From: Nocardioides alpinus
GTDB lineage: Bacteria > Actinomycetota > Actinomycetes > Propionibacteriales > Nocardioidaceae
Direction of reading: 5' to 3'
Length of the DNA: 64,000 bases
Assembly: GCF_900112035.1 (NCBI RefSeq)
Contig: NZ_FOKC01000003.1
Location: 124,001 to 188,000 of the forward strand
Shown here: positions 8,759 through 19,988 of the stretch, piece by piece
How the letters are laid out: the number at the start of each line of letters is the position of its first letter
Position numbering within the stretch: the stretch's first letter is position 1
Position numbers and translations under genes: made by a program
The notes under the pieces: model-generated
What the model was told of the DNA's origin: nothing
Database searches by the model: none
What the model saw: the letters and a program-made list of their open reading frames with translations, nothing else

Positions 8759-10618
8759 ATGCGGGGGTCGAGGAGCCGGACCGCGGCCGGTGTGGCCGCG
8801 GTCCTGCTCAGCGCCTCGGCCCTGGTGGCGTACGTCGTGGGGCCGGCGCCCGAGGCCACTCGGGCGTACGCCGAACCGGTCCGCAACGCCACGATCGTGA
8901 TCGAGGAGGGCGGCGCCCGGAAGGGCTATGCCACGCCGGACGTCAGCGTCTCCGGGGGCGGCGGCATCACCGGGGGCGTCGTCACGGTCGTCAACCTGGA
9001 CTCGATGGACCACACCGTCACCTCGGTGGCGACGGGTGCCGACGGGTTGCCGGTCTTCGACGTCCGGATCGCGGCGGGGACGTCGGCGACCGTCCCTGGC
9101 GTGGACACGCTGGCCGCCGGCGAGTGGGCGTTCTACTGCAAGTTCCACCCCGGCATGCGGGGCGTCCTGACCGTCGAGGGCGCCGGCGGCGGCGTGGCAC
9201 CCGAGCGCCCGACCTTCGACCAGCCGCTCGTGGTCCCGCCGACGCGTCGCGGGGCCGAGATCCGGCTGGTCATGCGACGCGCCCTGGTGCGCACGCTGCC
9301 CGACGGGCCACGCACCTCGATGTGGACCTACGACGGCACGTACCCGGGTCCGACGATCCGCCGGCGCGGAGGCCGCGGGACCCGGGTCACCATCGTCAAC
9401 CGACTCCCCCGCGAGGCGGGGTCGATGTCCACGCACCTGCACGGCGACCACCACGCCTCGCAGCACGACGGCCAGCCCACGACGTACCTCATCCGCCCGG
9501 GCGCGAGCCGCACCTACGACTACCCGCTGACCGTCGACGGCCGCGCGGAGCCGGGCTCGTTCTTCTGGTACCACGACCACCGGATGGACCGGACCGCCCG
9601 CAACAACTGGCGCGGGCTGCAGGGGATGTTCATCGTCACCGACCCGCCGCTGTCCGGCGTCCGGCTGCCGACCGGCGACCGGGACGTCCCGCTGATGATC
9701 TCGGAGCGCTCCTTCCGCGCCGACAACCAGCTGACCGACCCCTTCGCCGACGGCCCCGAGATGGTCGGCCACCACGGCCAGATGGCATGGGTCGGTCCGC
9801 AGGCACCACCCGACGACGCGACGGTGGGCGACACCGTGCTGGTCAACGGCCGCTACGCGCCCTACCTCGACGTCACTGCCACGCGCCACCGCCTGAGGCT
9901 GCTCAACTCCTCGCCGTTCTCCAGCTACAACCTGACGTTCTCCGACGGTCGCCCGTTCCTCCAGGTCGGCACCGGCAGCGGGCTGCTCCCGAAGGCGGTG
10001 GTGCGCACCAGCGTGCTCCTCGGACCGGGCCAGCGCGCCGACGTCGTCGTCGACTTCGGCGGCGCCACCGGCCAGCGGGTGGTGCTCGAGTCCGTTCCCG
10101 CGAAGCCGGGGACCACCGGCGACGACGCCCGCGAGACCGCTGTCATGGAGTTCCGGGTCGGGGACCGCGCGCGCGACCCCTCGCGGCTGCCGTCGCGGTT
10201 GCCCTCACCCGCCCTGGTCTCCCCGGTCCCGTCGAAGGTGTCGAAGACGTGGACCTTCGGGCTCCACGACGAGGAGCACCACGGCAGTTTCTGGTCCATC
10301 AACGGCAAGGCCTTCGACCCCGGGCGGGTGGACCACCGGGCCCGGCTCGGGACCGTGGAGCGGTGGCGCTTCCGCAACACCAGCGACGTGACGCACTACG
10401 TCCACATCCACGCCGAGCAGTGGCGCACCCTCCTGCGCGACGGCCAGGCTCCCCCACCGTGGGAGCGCGGCCTCGAGGACACGTGGCGCCTCGAGCCCGG
10501 AGAGGAGGTGGAGGTGGCGGCCCGGTTCACCGACTACACCGGGCCGTTCATGATCCACTGCCACATGCTCGACCACGAGGACCACGGGATGATGGCCCGC
10601 TTCGACGTCGTCCCCTGA
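8759..10618 (+). CDS. secreted multicopper oxidase with N-terminal cupredoxin domain
   Basis: The 619-residue product has an N-terminal hydrophobic signal segment and a cupredoxin domain with a type-1-like site (C127, H130, M133 in YCKFHPGM), followed by a laccase-like oxidase. All four copper-ligand motifs are present: HLH (H226/H228), HDH (H272/H274), the HYVHIH region (H546/H549/H551) and HCH (H600/C601/H602) ending MLDHEDHGMM. It should oxidise metal ions or phenolics with reduction of O2 to water outside the membrane; the substrate cannot be told. Start choice is uncertain: ATG 8759 keeps the signal peptide, while the upstream GTG 8723 has AGGAGG too close to act as its ribosome site. 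Confidence 0.88.
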   Translation: MRGSRSRTAAGVAAVLLSASALVAYVVGPAPEATRAYAEPVRNATIVIEEGGARKGYATPDVSVSGGGGITGGVVTVVNLDSMDHTVTSVATGADGLPVFDVRIAAGTSATVPGVDTLAAGEWAFYCKFHPGMRGVLTVEGAGGGVAPERPTFDQPLVVPPTRRGAEIRLVMRRALVRTLPDGPRTSMWTYDGTYPGPTIRRRGGRGTRVTIVNRLPREAGSMSTHLHGDHHASQHDGQPTTYLIRPGASRTYDYPLTVDGRAEPGSFFWYHDHRMDRTARNNWRGLQGMFIVTDPPLSGVRLPTGDRDVPLMISERSFRADNQLTDPFADGPEMVGHHGQMAWVGPQAPPDDATVGDTVLVNGRYAPYLDVTATRHRLRLLNSSPFSSYNLTFSDGRPFLQVGTGSGLLPKAVVRTSVLLGPGQRADVVVDFGGATGQRVVLESVPAKPGTTGDDARETAVMEFRVGDRARDPSRLPSRLPSPALVSPVPSKVSKTWTFGLHDEEHHGSFWSINGKAFDPGRVDHRARLGTVERWRFRNTSDVTHYVHIHAEQWRTLLRDGQAPPPWERGLEDTWRLEPGEEVEVAARFTDYTGPFMIHCHMLDHEDHGMMARFDVVP

Positions 10619-10707
10619 CGACACCGTGCAGGCAGTTCGCCACCTGCACGGCGAGGCTGAGCGTGGCGGGGCGTCCGCACGGCCGCAACTGCCTTCATGG
10701 TGTCGTT
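10617..10707. repeat. 91-bp inverted-repeat element with nested alternative hairpin
   Basis: Outer arms 10617-10637 and 10687-10707 match at 18 of 21 positions. An inner perfect 9-bp hairpin, CCGTGCAGG (10624-10632) with CCTGCACGG (10643-10651), shares its left arm with the outer structure, so the two folds exclude each other. The element begins at the oxidase stop codon and ends just before the next gene's -10 box. It may be a terminator or a REP/MITE-like element. Confidence 0.5.
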
Positions 10708-10718
10708 GTCGGACTGGC

Positions 10719-10724
10719 TAGGGT
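10719..10724 (+). promoter_or_regulatory. -10 box of the GNAT-NUDIX gene (leaderless)
   Basis: TAGGGT is followed by exactly six bases and the GTG start at 10731. There is no Shine-Dalgarno, as expected for a leaderless actinobacterial mRNA. Confidence 0.55.
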
Positions 10725-10730
10725 GGCAAC

Positions 10731-11753
10731 GTGCCCGATGACCAGCCCACGCTGAACGACGGGACCGTCACGTTGCGCCCTTGGCGCGACGACGACGTCG
10801 CCGAGGCAGTGGCCGGCCACGACTCCGAGATGGCGACCTGGTTCGGGTGGGACCCGGACCAGGTGAGCGCCGAACGGCATCTCGCCGCGATCGAGCAGTG
10901 GCGCAGCCGCTGGGCGACGGGCGAGCAGGCGTCCTTCGTGGTCGAGCACGACGGTGAGCTCGTCGGGAGCGTCGAGCTCACCCGCGAGGGGACGTCAGGG
11001 GCGAGCCTGAGCTGGACGTCGTACGCCGGACACCGTCGCCGCGGTTTCGCGACGCGAGCGGTCCGGGTGCTGATCGACTGGGCGTTGACCGACGCTTCCC
11101 AGGGCGGGTTAGGCCTGCAGCGGGTCGAGGCACGCGTCGACCCCGACAACACCCGCTCCCTCAGCGTGGCCACGCGAGCGGGCATGCACCGAGAGGGCGT
11201 CCAGCGTGTCGTGCCGGGGATGGGCGATCGACCCGAGACCACCGGCTACGTCGTGTTCTCGCGGCTCGTGACCGACAAGCCGCTGACGGAGCCCGGCGGC
11301 TTCCGCTCCCTCCTCAACTCCTTCCTGCCCCGCAAGCGGGCGATCTCCCAGATGCTCGTGCGCGACCCCGAGGGCCGGGTGCTGCTGTGCCAGCTGACCT
11401 ACAAGCGCGACTGGGACCTGCCCGGTGGCGTCGTCGAGGTCGGCGAGTCCCCGCGGGTCGCCGTGCAGCGCGAGGTCGAGGAGGAGCTGGGCCTGGCCAT
11501 CGAGCCGGGCGAGCTGCTCCTGACCGACTGGCTCCCGCCGTGGGGCGGCTGGGACGACGCCGTGTGCCTGGTCTTCGACGGCGGGACGCGTCGCGCCGAC
11601 ACCCTCGACGAGATCGTGAAGCAGGAGCGGGAGATCCGCGACGTCCGGTTCTGCACGCTCGAGGAGGTCGACGAGCTGGCGGCAGACTTCACCGCACGCC
11701 GGGTGCGCGCCGCGGTCGGCGGTCAGCAGCCATATACGGAGTCCGGCCGCTGA
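10731..11753 (+). CDS. GNAT acetyltransferase-NUDIX hydrolase fusion
   Basis: The 340-residue protein joins two enzymes. Residues ~10-180 are a RimJ/RimL-type GNAT N-acetyltransferase (VTLRPWRDDDVAEAV; the GHRRRGFATRAV acetyl-CoA loop; RVEARVDPDNTRSLSVATRAGM). Residues ~200-335 are a NUDIX hydrolase with a full Nudix box starting near G232 (GGVVEVGESPRVAVQ then REVEEELG). Known family activities are protein or small-molecule N-acetylation and hydrolysis of nucleoside diphosphate derivatives. Which substrates are linked here is not evident. The GTG start fits the leaderless promoter. Its stop is 14 bases before ppdK, so the two may be co-transcribed. Confidence 0.88.
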   Translation: MPDDQPTLNDGTVTLRPWRDDDVAEAVAGHDSEMATWFGWDPDQVSAERHLAAIEQWRSRWATGEQASFVVEHDGELVGSVELTREGTSGASLSWTSYAGHRRRGFATRAVRVLIDWALTDASQGGLGLQRVEARVDPDNTRSLSVATRAGMHREGVQRVVPGMGDRPETTGYVVFSRLVTDKPLTEPGGFRSLLNSFLPRKRAISQMLVRDPEGRVLLCQLTYKRDWDLPGGVVEVGESPRVAVQREVEEELGLAIEPGELLLTDWLPPWGGWDDAVCLVFDGGTRRADTLDEIVKQEREIRDVRFCTLEEVDELAADFTARRVRAAVGGQQPYTESGR

Positions 11754-11767
11754 GGCAGGATGCCTCC

Positions 11768-14426
<2,659 letters not shown>

Positions 14427-14431
<5 letters not shown>

Positions 14432-14467
14432 CCAAAGGGGCTGATCAAGAGGGGCTGACCAGAGGGG
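14427..14467 (+). repeat. three imperfect 13-14 bp tandem repeats across the ppdK stop
   Basis: GCTGACCAAAGGG, GCTGATCAAGAGGG and GCTGACCAGAGGGG follow each other, the first containing the ppdK TGA stop. They fill the gap to the convergent gene ending at 14471. Confidence 0.6.
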
Positions 14468-14470
14468 ACC

Positions 14471-15394
14471 TCAGAACAGCGCTGACGCCAGGTTGCGGCG
14501 CCCCGCCAGCACGCGCGGGTCGTCGTTGCCGACGGCTGCGAAGAGGCCGAGCAGGTGGTCGCGCGCCTTCGCCTTGTCGGGGTCGACCGTGCGGGCCACG
14601 AGGTTCACCAGCCGGGTGAACGCGTCCTCGACATGACCGCCGAGCATGTCGAGGTCGGCGACCATCGTCTGCGCGTCGACGTCGTCGGGGTTCTCGGCCG
14701 CGGCGGCCCGCGCCTGGGCGAGGTCGACGCCCTGGGTGCGCTGCATGACCTTGGCGATCGCGAGCCCCCCGGCGGCCTCGACGTCGGCGGGGTTGGAGTC
14801 GACGAGCTTCTGGTACTCCGCGACCGCGGCGTCCACGTCACCGGCGGCGAGGGCGTCCTGTGCCGGCGCGTAGCGCGGGTCGACGACCTCCTCCTCGCCC
14901 TCCGCCACCGCAGCAGCGCTGGAGCGCGGCTGGTGGCGGCCGGTGATGCCCTGGGCGGTGAGCTGCTGGCCGACCTGGGTGAGCGCGGTGCGCAGCTCCT
15001 CGATCGGCAGCGGGTCCTGGATCAGCGGCATCGGCCGGCCGTCCACCACGGCCACGACGAGCGGGATCGACGGGATCTGCATGGCCTGGGCGATCTGCGG
15101 CACCGCGTCGATGTCGACGAGGCCCAGCAGGAAGCGACCGTCGTGCTCGCCCACCACCGTCTCGAGGTCGTCGGCGAGCTGGCCGCTCTCGGGCATCCGG
15201 GTGCGGGAGTAGAACGCCAGCAGCACGGGCGCCGTCATCGACTGCTCGAGCATGTCCTGGAAGTTCTGCTCGTCGACGACCACGGTGTACGACGAACCGC
15301 CACCCGCGGGCGCGGTGGGCTGCGGCGGAGCCGCGGGCTTCCCCAGCCCGGAGAGGTCGATGGCACCTGGGCGGCTGAACGGCTGCTGCGTCAT
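14471..15394 (-). CDS. YbbN/CnoX-like thioredoxin-fold TPR protein
   Basis: The 307-residue protein has a Pro-rich N-terminus, a thioredoxin fold (about residues 36-150) and tetratricopeptide-like helices (about 170-300; YAPAQDALAAGDVDAAVAEYQKLV). The redox CxxC is missing: the position after LLAFYS reads RTRMPES, so it cannot be a classical dithiol oxidoreductase. YbbN/CnoX proteins of this architecture act as cytosolic co-chaperones that hold clients for Hsp70 or GroEL; that role is family knowledge. ATG 15394 follows TAGGAT by exactly six bases, giving a leaderless start. It is divergent from the GtrA-like gene. Confidence 0.85.
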   Translation of the reverse strand: MTQQPFSRPGAIDLSGLGKPAAPPQPTAPAGGGSSYTVVVDEQNFQDMLEQSMTAPVLLAFYSRTRMPESGQLADDLETVVGEHDGRFLLGLVDIDAVPQIAQAMQIPSIPLVVAVVDGRPMPLIQDPLPIEELRTALTQVGQQLTAQGITGRHQPRSSAAAVAEGEEEVVDPRYAPAQDALAAGDVDAAVAEYQKLVDSNPADVEAAGGLAIAKVMQRTQGVDLAQARAAAAENPDDVDAQTMVADLDMLGGHVEDAFTRLVNLVARTVDPDKAKARDHLLGLFAAVGNDDPRVLAGRRNLASALF

Positions 15395-15400
15395 GGCTCA

Positions 15401-15406
15401 ATCCTA
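15401..15406 (-). promoter_or_regulatory. -10 box of the YbbN-like gene (leaderless)
   Basis: On the minus strand TAGGAT is followed by six bases and the ATG at 15394. Confidence 0.55.
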
Positions 15407-15439
15407 GGGAGACCGGTCACGCGAGGTGTCGGGGGTCGG

Positions 15440-15445
15440 TAGCCT
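15440..15445 (+). promoter_or_regulatory. -10 box of the GtrA-family gene (leaderless)
   Basis: TAGCCT is followed by six bases (CGGCGC) and ATG 15452. Only 33 bases separate it from the opposing -10 box of the divergent gene. Confidence 0.5.
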
Positions 15446-15451
15446 CGGCGC

Positions 15452-16039
15452 ATGCCATCCCGGGGAAGCGCTCTCCTGACGCGCCACCGGCGCAACTTCG
15501 GGCTCCTGTTCCGCTTCGTGCTGGTCGGTGCCTCGGGCGTGCTGGTCAACCTGCTCACGCTCGTCGTGCTGCGCAAGCTGGGCCCCCACTTCGACGACGC
15601 GGTGATCGGCCTGGGCACCTCCGACTTCAACGTCCGCTGGTACCACGTCTACTCCACGATCGCGTTCTTCGTCGCCAACCTGTCCAACTTCCAGCTCAAC
15701 CGCACCTGGACCTTCCGGAGCACCCGGGCCTCGCGCTGGTGGACCGAGTACTGGCCGTTCCTCGTGGTCGGCCTCGGCGGCCAGGTGGTGGGTCTGGCCC
15801 TGCTGACCCTGCTGATGCACCCGGGCTCCCCGGTGGGCCTGCCGACGAGCGTCTTCGACGACTCGACCGGGCTGCGCACCCGGCTCTACTGGGCCCAGCT
15901 GGTCGTGATCGTGCTGGTCACGCCCCTGTCCTTCGTGCTCAACAAGCTCTGGACCTTCGCCGCCGTGCGGACCGGTCACCCCGACCTCGCCGACCCCCTG
16001 CGCGAGGACGAGGTGCTGGCCGAGGACGAGGTGGTCTGA
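15452..16039 (+). CDS. GtrA family membrane protein
   Basis: The 195-residue protein has four predicted membrane helices (roughly residues 19-41, 65-85, 103-125 and 147-170) and the GtrA landmarks FRFVLVGASGVLVNLL, NFQLNRTWTFR and FVLNKLWTF. GtrA-like proteins are thought to move undecaprenyl-phosphate-linked sugars across the membrane or assist wall polysaccharide glycosylation. No glycosyltransferase partner lies next to it here, so the substrate is unknown. The C-terminal tail is acidic and cytoplasmic-looking. Start ATG 15452 fits the leaderless -10 box. Confidence 0.85.
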   Translation: MPSRGSALLTRHRRNFGLLFRFVLVGASGVLVNLLTLVVLRKLGPHFDDAVIGLGTSDFNVRWYHVYSTIAFFVANLSNFQLNRTWTFRSTRASRWWTEYWPFLVVGLGGQVVGLALLTLLMHPGSPVGLPTSVFDDSTGLRTRLYWAQLVVIVLVTPLSFVLNKLWTFAAVRTGHPDLADPLREDEVLAEDEVV

Positions 16040-16094
16040 GGCTCCCGTGGCGTGGTAGAACAAGCCCGGAGTTCATCGGGAGGGGCGCCACGGC

Positions 16095-16826
16095 ATGACA
16101 TCGGGGTCATACGACTTCACCGGCTATCAGGTGCTGGTGGTCGGCGGTACACGCGGCGAGGGCCACGCCATCGCGACAGCCATGGCGCAGGCTGGTGCCT
16201 CGGTCACCGTGACGGGCACGATGATGCTCCGCTCCCTCTACGACACCGACCTCACGCCGTTCGACTACGAGTCGGTCAACCTCGCGCGCCAGCCGTCGAT
16301 CGACCACCTCGTCGGCGCCATCGACCACCTCGACGTGCTGGTCCTCGCAGCCACCTGCAACCTGCCCTACGGGCTCCCGGACAGCGAGCACGCCTTCATC
16401 GCCGAAGCCGCCCGCTCCGGGCTGCTGGGACCGACCTTCCTCACCACCCGGCTGCGGCTCAAGCTCAGCCACAGCCCGGCGCTCGGAGGCGGCTGCGTCG
16501 TCAACACCGGCGCCGTACGCACGTGGCTGGAGCTGTCGTCGACCACGGAGGCCGCCCAGGCCGAGGTGATCGAGTCGACCGCCCGCGCCGGGGACAAGTG
16601 GGCCGGGCTGGGCGTGCGGGTCAACTCCGTGCTCCAGGCGCCGCGCTCCGTGCTGCCCCGCCAGTACGCCCCGCCACCGGTCCCGTCCGGTGGCAGCCGG
16701 GCTGCCGGTGGCACCCTGGTGCGCACCCAGCAGCAGCGGGTGAGCGAGGCCGTCACCGACGCCGCCCTGTTCCTGGCCAGCAGCTCGGCCTCACGGATCA
16801 CCGGCCAGACGCTGCGGCTGGGCTGA
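16095..16826 (+). CDS. atypical short-chain dehydrogenase/reductase family protein
   Basis: The 243-residue product has the SDR Rossmann start (YQVLVVGGTRGEGHAIATAM, residues ~11-30) and the closing TDAALFLASSSASRITGQTLRL of classical SDRs. The catalytic Tyr-x-x-x-Lys is absent: the region after VVNTGAVRTWLELSSTTEAAQAE has no Tyr-Lys pair. The second half of the dinucleotide site (LAAT for NNAG) is also altered. It may bind a nucleotide without being a normal oxidoreductase, or use other residues. ATG 16095 follows a GGGAGG ribosome site. Its stop lies three bases from the convergent meaB stop. Function unknown. Confidence 0.75.
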   Translation: MTSGSYDFTGYQVLVVGGTRGEGHAIATAMAQAGASVTVTGTMMLRSLYDTDLTPFDYESVNLARQPSIDHLVGAIDHLDVLVLAATCNLPYGLPDSEHAFIAEAARSGLLGPTFLTTRLRLKLSHSPALGGGCVVNTGAVRTWLELSSTTEAAQAEVIESTARAGDKWAGLGVRVNSVLQAPRSVLPRQYAPPPVPSGGSRAAGGTLVRTQQQRVSEAVTDAALFLASSSASRITGQTLRLG

Positions 16827-16829
16827 CCA

Positions 16830-17789
16830 CTACCCCTGGTCGAGGAGCTCGTCGGCAGCGGCGTAGGGATCGAGGTCGCCCTGCGCCACGCGACCGGCGA
16901 GGGCGTCGAGGTCGGCACCGTCATCGGCGCGCTCCCAGCGGGCCCGCAGGGCAGACAGGGCGATCGCCTCGACCTCGCGTCGCGCCCGGACCGTACGACG
17001 ACGCGCGAGCTCGCCGGACTCCCCGAGCCAGGCGGCGTGCCGGTCGACCTCGCCGAGGAGCTCGTCGATGCCCTCGCCCGTGCTGGCGACGGTCTTCACG
17101 ACCGGTGGGCGCCAGGCACCCTCGCGCCGCTCCCCCATGGTGAGCATGGTCCGGAGCTCGCGGCGGGTGCGGTCGGCGCCCTCGCGGTCGGCCTTGTTGA
17201 CGGCGTAGACGTCACCGATCTCCAGGATCCCGGCCTTGGCGGCCTGGATCCCGTCGCCCATCCCGGGCGCGAGCAGGACCAGGGTGGTGTCGGCCAGGCC
17301 GGCCACCTCGACCTCGCTCTGCCCCACGCCGACGGTCTCGACGATCACCACGTCGCAGCCGGCCGCGTCAAGCACGCGCACGGCCTGCGGGGTCGACCAG
17401 GCGAGACCGCCGAGGTGCCCGCGGGCGCCCATGGAGCGGATGTAGACGTCCCGGTCGAGCGCATGGTCGCCCATCCGCACCCGGTCGCCCAGGAGGGCGC
17501 CACCGGAGAACGGCGAGGACGGGTCGATGGCGAGCACGCCGACCCGCCGACCCCCTCGCCTCATCGCCGAGACCAGCGCGCTGGTCGAGGTGGACTTGCC
17601 GACCCCGGGCGCGCCGGTGATGCCGAGCACGTGGGCCCGACCGGTGTGCTCGCGGAGCGCGGACATCACCTCGCGCAGGACGGGTGAGGCATCCTCGACG
17701 AGGGTGATCAGCCGCGCGACGGCGGCGGGATCACCCTCGCGGGCTCGCGCGACGAGGTCGGGGACCGCGTGGGCACCCCTCCGCGTCAC
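16830..17789 (-). CDS. meaB: MeaB/ArgK-type G3E GTPase, mutase chaperone
   Basis: MeaB-type GTPases load adenosylcobalamin into methylmalonyl- or ethylmalonyl-CoA mutase and protect the enzyme from inactivation. The 319-residue product has Walker [10 protein letters not shown] (59-67), the [16 protein letters not shown] region, Walker [13 protein letters not shown] and the NKAD guanine-specificity motif, with a C-terminal dimerisation helix region. GTG 17789 is seven bases after the thiolase stop, so the two form an operon. No mutase is adjacent; the cobalamin mutase in this window (Ecm, 38.4-40.4 kb) is the obvious client, although a methylmalonyl-CoA mutase elsewhere is possible. Confidence 0.92.
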   Translation of the reverse strand: MTRRGAHAVPDLVARAREGDPAAVARLITLVEDASPVLREVMSALREHTGRAHVLGITGAPGVGKSTSTSALVSAMRRGGRRVGVLAIDPSSPFSGGALLGDRVRMGDHALDRDVYIRSMGARGHLGGLAWSTPQAVRVLDAAGCDVVIVETVGVGQSEVEVAGLADTTLVLLAPGMGDGIQAAKAGILEIGDVYAVNKADREGADRTRRELRTMLTMGERREGAWRPPVVKTVASTGEGIDELLGEVDRHAAWLGESGELARRRTVRARREVEAIALSALRARWERADDGADLDALAGRVAQGDLDPYAAADELLDQG

Positions 17790-17796
17790 GAGGCGA

Positions 17797-18981
17797 TCAC
17801 GCCTGCGGGACCCGGATGATCAGGGCGTCGCCCTGGCCACCGCCACCGCACAGGGCGGCCGCCCCGACGCCGCCACCGCGACGCTGGAGCTCGAGGGCCA
17901 GGTGCAGCACGATGCGGGCGCCGGACATCCCGACCGGGTGGCCGAGCGCGATCGCGCCGCCGTTGACGTTGACGCGGTCCTGGTCGACGCCGAGCTGACG
18001 GGCGGACTCGATGCCGACCGCCGCGAAGGCCTCGTTGAGCTCGAAGAGGTCGATGTCGGAGACCGCGATGCCCTCCTTCTGCGCCGCCTTGGTGATCGCG
18101 TTGGCCGGCTGGAGCTGCAGGGAGGAGTCGGGACCCGCGACCTGCCCGGAGGCGCCGATCTCGGCGAGCCAGGTGAGGCCGAGCTCCTCGGCCTTGGCCT
18201 TGCTCATCACGACCACCGCGCAGGCGCCGTCGGAGATCTGGGACGCGGAGCCGGCGGTGATGCTGCCGTCCCTGGCCACCGGACGGAGGCTGGCGAGGGA
18301 CTCGACCGTGGTGTCGCCGCGGATGCCCTCGTCCTCGGCGACGGTGAGGTCGCCCTTGCGGGTCCTGATCGTCACCGGCACGACCTCGTCGTCGAAGACA
18401 CCGTTCTTCCAGGCCAGCGCCGCACGCTGGTGCGACTGGGCCGAGAACGCGTCCTGCTCCTCGCGGGTCAGGTGGGCGCCGGCGGCGTTGCAGCCGTCGG
18501 TGAGGTTGATCATCGCCTGGTCGGTGAACTGGTCGTAGAGCGCGTCGTAGGCCATCGAGTCGACGAGCGCGGTGTCGCCGTACTTGAAGCCCTCACGGCT
18601 CTTCGGCAGCAGGTGCGGCGCCCGGGTCATCGACTCCATGCCGCCCGCGACGACGATCTCGTGCTCCCCCGCGCGGATGAGCTGGTCGGCCATCGCGATC
18701 GCGTTGAGGCCGGAGAGGCAGACCTTGTTGATGGTGATCGAGGGGACGGTCATCGGGATGCCGCCCTTGACCGCGGCCTGGCGCGCGGTGATCTGCCCGG
18801 CGCCGGCCTGGATGACCTGGCCCATGATCACGTAGTCGACCTGGTCCCCGCTGACCCCGGCCTTGTCGAGCGCGCCGGCGATGGCCACGCCACCGAGGTC
18901 GGCTGCCGACTGGTCCTTGAGCCCACCCAGGAGGCGGCCGATCGGGGTGCGCGCTCCAGCGACGATGACAGAACCGGTCAT
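17797..18981 (-). CDS. acetyl-CoA C-acetyltransferase (thiolase)
   Basis: Thiolases condense two acetyl-CoA to acetoacetyl-CoA or cleave 3-ketoacyl-CoA. The 394-residue product carries the catalytic Cys (~C88 in [10 protein letters not shown]), the [11 protein letters not shown]is motif and the C-terminal CGGGGQGDA Cys. The length is typical of a biosynthetic thiolase. ATG 18981 is set by the strong GGAGGAAAG ribosome site just upstream; longer in-frame extensions to 19290 lack support. It is co-transcribed with meaB. The upstream region has two copies of a GTGAGG-n3-ACGTC motif also found near the epimerase gene. With Ccr and Ecm nearby, acetoacetyl-CoA formation for the ethylmalonyl-CoA pathway is the likely role. 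Confidence 0.92.
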   Translation of the reverse strand: MTGSVIVAGARTPIGRLLGGLKDQSAADLGGVAIAGALDKAGVSGDQVDYVIMGQVIQAGAGQITARQAAVKGGIPMTVPSITINKVCLSGLNAIAMADQLIRAGEHEIVVAGGMESMTRAPHLLPKSREGFKYGDTALVDSMAYDALYDQFTDQAMINLTDGCNAAGAHLTREEQDAFSAQSHQRAALAWKNGVFDDEVVPVTIRTRKGDLTVAEDEGIRGDTTVESLASLRPVARDGSITAGSASQISDGACAVVVMSKAKAEELGLTWLAEIGASGQVAGPDSSLQLQPANAITKAAQKEGIAVSDIDLFELNEAFAAVGIESARQLGVDQDRVNVNGGAIALGHPVGMSGARIVLHLALELQRRGGGVGAAALCGGGGQGDALIIRVPQA

Positions 18982-19003
18982 GAGCTTTCCTCCAGCGATG
19001 CGG

Positions 19004-19020
19004 GTGAGGTGTACGTCTGG
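19004..19020. promoter_or_regulatory. degenerate copy of the GTGAGG-ACGTC motif upstream of thiolase
   Basis: GTGAGGTGTACGTCTGG matches the 20-bp motif at 19072-19091 over GTGAGG and ACGTC with the same spacing. It is 22 bases upstream of the thiolase ATG, next to a possible -10 (TATCGT, minus strand, 19028-19023). Confidence 0.4.
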
Positions 19021-19071
19021 CGACGATACCCACTCCTGCATGCGACGCGGCAGGGGCTGCGGCCCGCCCGC

Positions 19072-19091
19072 CGTGAGGCACACGTCACACC
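19072..19091. promoter_or_regulatory. 20-bp repeated upstream motif, copy 1
   Basis: CGTGAGGCACACGTCACACC is identical to 19989-20008. It contains an inverted repeat, GTGA-n8-TCAC. It sits between the divergent thiolase gene and LamG gene, about 90 bases from the thiolase start and 130 bases from the LamG start. Confidence 0.6.
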
Positions 19092-19220
19092 GTCGAGCCG
19101 CCATGGCCCTCCCCAAAATGTGGGAGCCGGCCACCTCGCGGCACCCGTCCGGGTCCCGGCGGTGGTGGGCTGGGGGCACCTTCTCGGGAGGCCCACCCCC
19201 GAACGTCCGAGGAGCGCACC

Positions 19221-19970
19221 ATGTCCCGAGCCCGCCGCACCCTCTCCACCCTCGTCGCCCTCGCCACGACGGCCGTGCTGGGCACCACACTGTGCGCCCC
19301 GCCCGCCAGCGCGGCCGGCAGCGACCTCGCCGGCCTCTGGTTCCTCGACGAGGGGTCCGGCCAAGTCGCCTACGACTGGTCCTTCAGCGGCAACCGTGGC
19401 CAGCTCGGGTCGACTCCCTATGCCGACGCCCAGGACCCCGCGTGGGTCTCCGTGCCGAGCCTCCTGCTGCGTCGCTCCGCGCTCCGCTTCGCCGGCTCGC
19501 AGCACCTCCGCGTCGCCAACGCACCGTCGCTGGAGCCCGACGGGGTGACCGTGGTGGCGCGCGTACGCGGCACGGCGGGCGGGACCTTCCGCTACCTCGC
19601 CTCGAAGGGGTCGCTCTCCTGCGAGACGGCGTCCTACGGCCTCTACACCGGAGCCCAGGGCGGCCTGCGCTTCTACGTATCCGACGGCAGCACCTACACC
19701 CTGTCCGCCGACGCCGGCGCGGGGATCTGGGACGGTCGCTGGCACCGGGTGACGGGCGCGTACGACGGGCAGTCGGTGCGGCTGTGGGTCGACGGGGTGC
19801 AGGTGGGCAGCCCGGTCGTCTCCCCGGTCGGCATCGGCTACGGCCTGCCGGACGGGGAGGACTTCCTCCTCGGCGACTACGCCGGACCGTGCGGCAGCCC
19901 GTTGGGCTTCGTGGGCGACATCGACGCGGCGGCCGTGATCGGCCACTACGTGGCCGACCCCACCCTCTGA
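19221..19970 (+). CDS. secreted LamG/concanavalin-like domain protein
   Basis: The 249-residue product has a Sec signal peptide ([20 protein letters not shown], cleavage near ASAAGS) and one LamG-like beta-sandwich covering the rest: [17 protein letters not shown] at the N-terminus, a central Cys-containing region, [19 protein letters not shown], and the closing [13 protein letters not shown]. Such domains bind carbohydrate or other ligands outside the cell. No catalytic domain is attached. The start has a GAGGAG ribosome site six bases upstream. It interrupts a cluster of acyl-CoA genes without an obvious link. Specific ligand unknown. Confidence 0.82.
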   Translation: MSRARRTLSTLVALATTAVLGTTLCAPPASAAGSDLAGLWFLDEGSGQVAYDWSFSGNRGQLGSTPYADAQDPAWVSVPSLLLRRSALRFAGSQHLRVANAPSLEPDGVTVVARVRGTAGGTFRYLASKGSLSCETASYGLYTGAQGGLRFYVSDGSTYTLSADAGAGIWDGRWHRVTGAYDGQSVRLWVDGVQVGSPVVSPVGIGYGLPDGEDFLLGDYAGPCGSPLGFVGDIDAAAVIGHYVADPTL

Positions 19971-19988
19971 CGGGAGTCTCCGGGGCGG

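Noticed and set aside
17797..19290. Extended thiolase reading frame starting at 19290
   Set aside because: The extra ~100 residues are unlike thiolases and cover the upstream motif copies; a strong GGAGGAAAG precedes ATG 18981.
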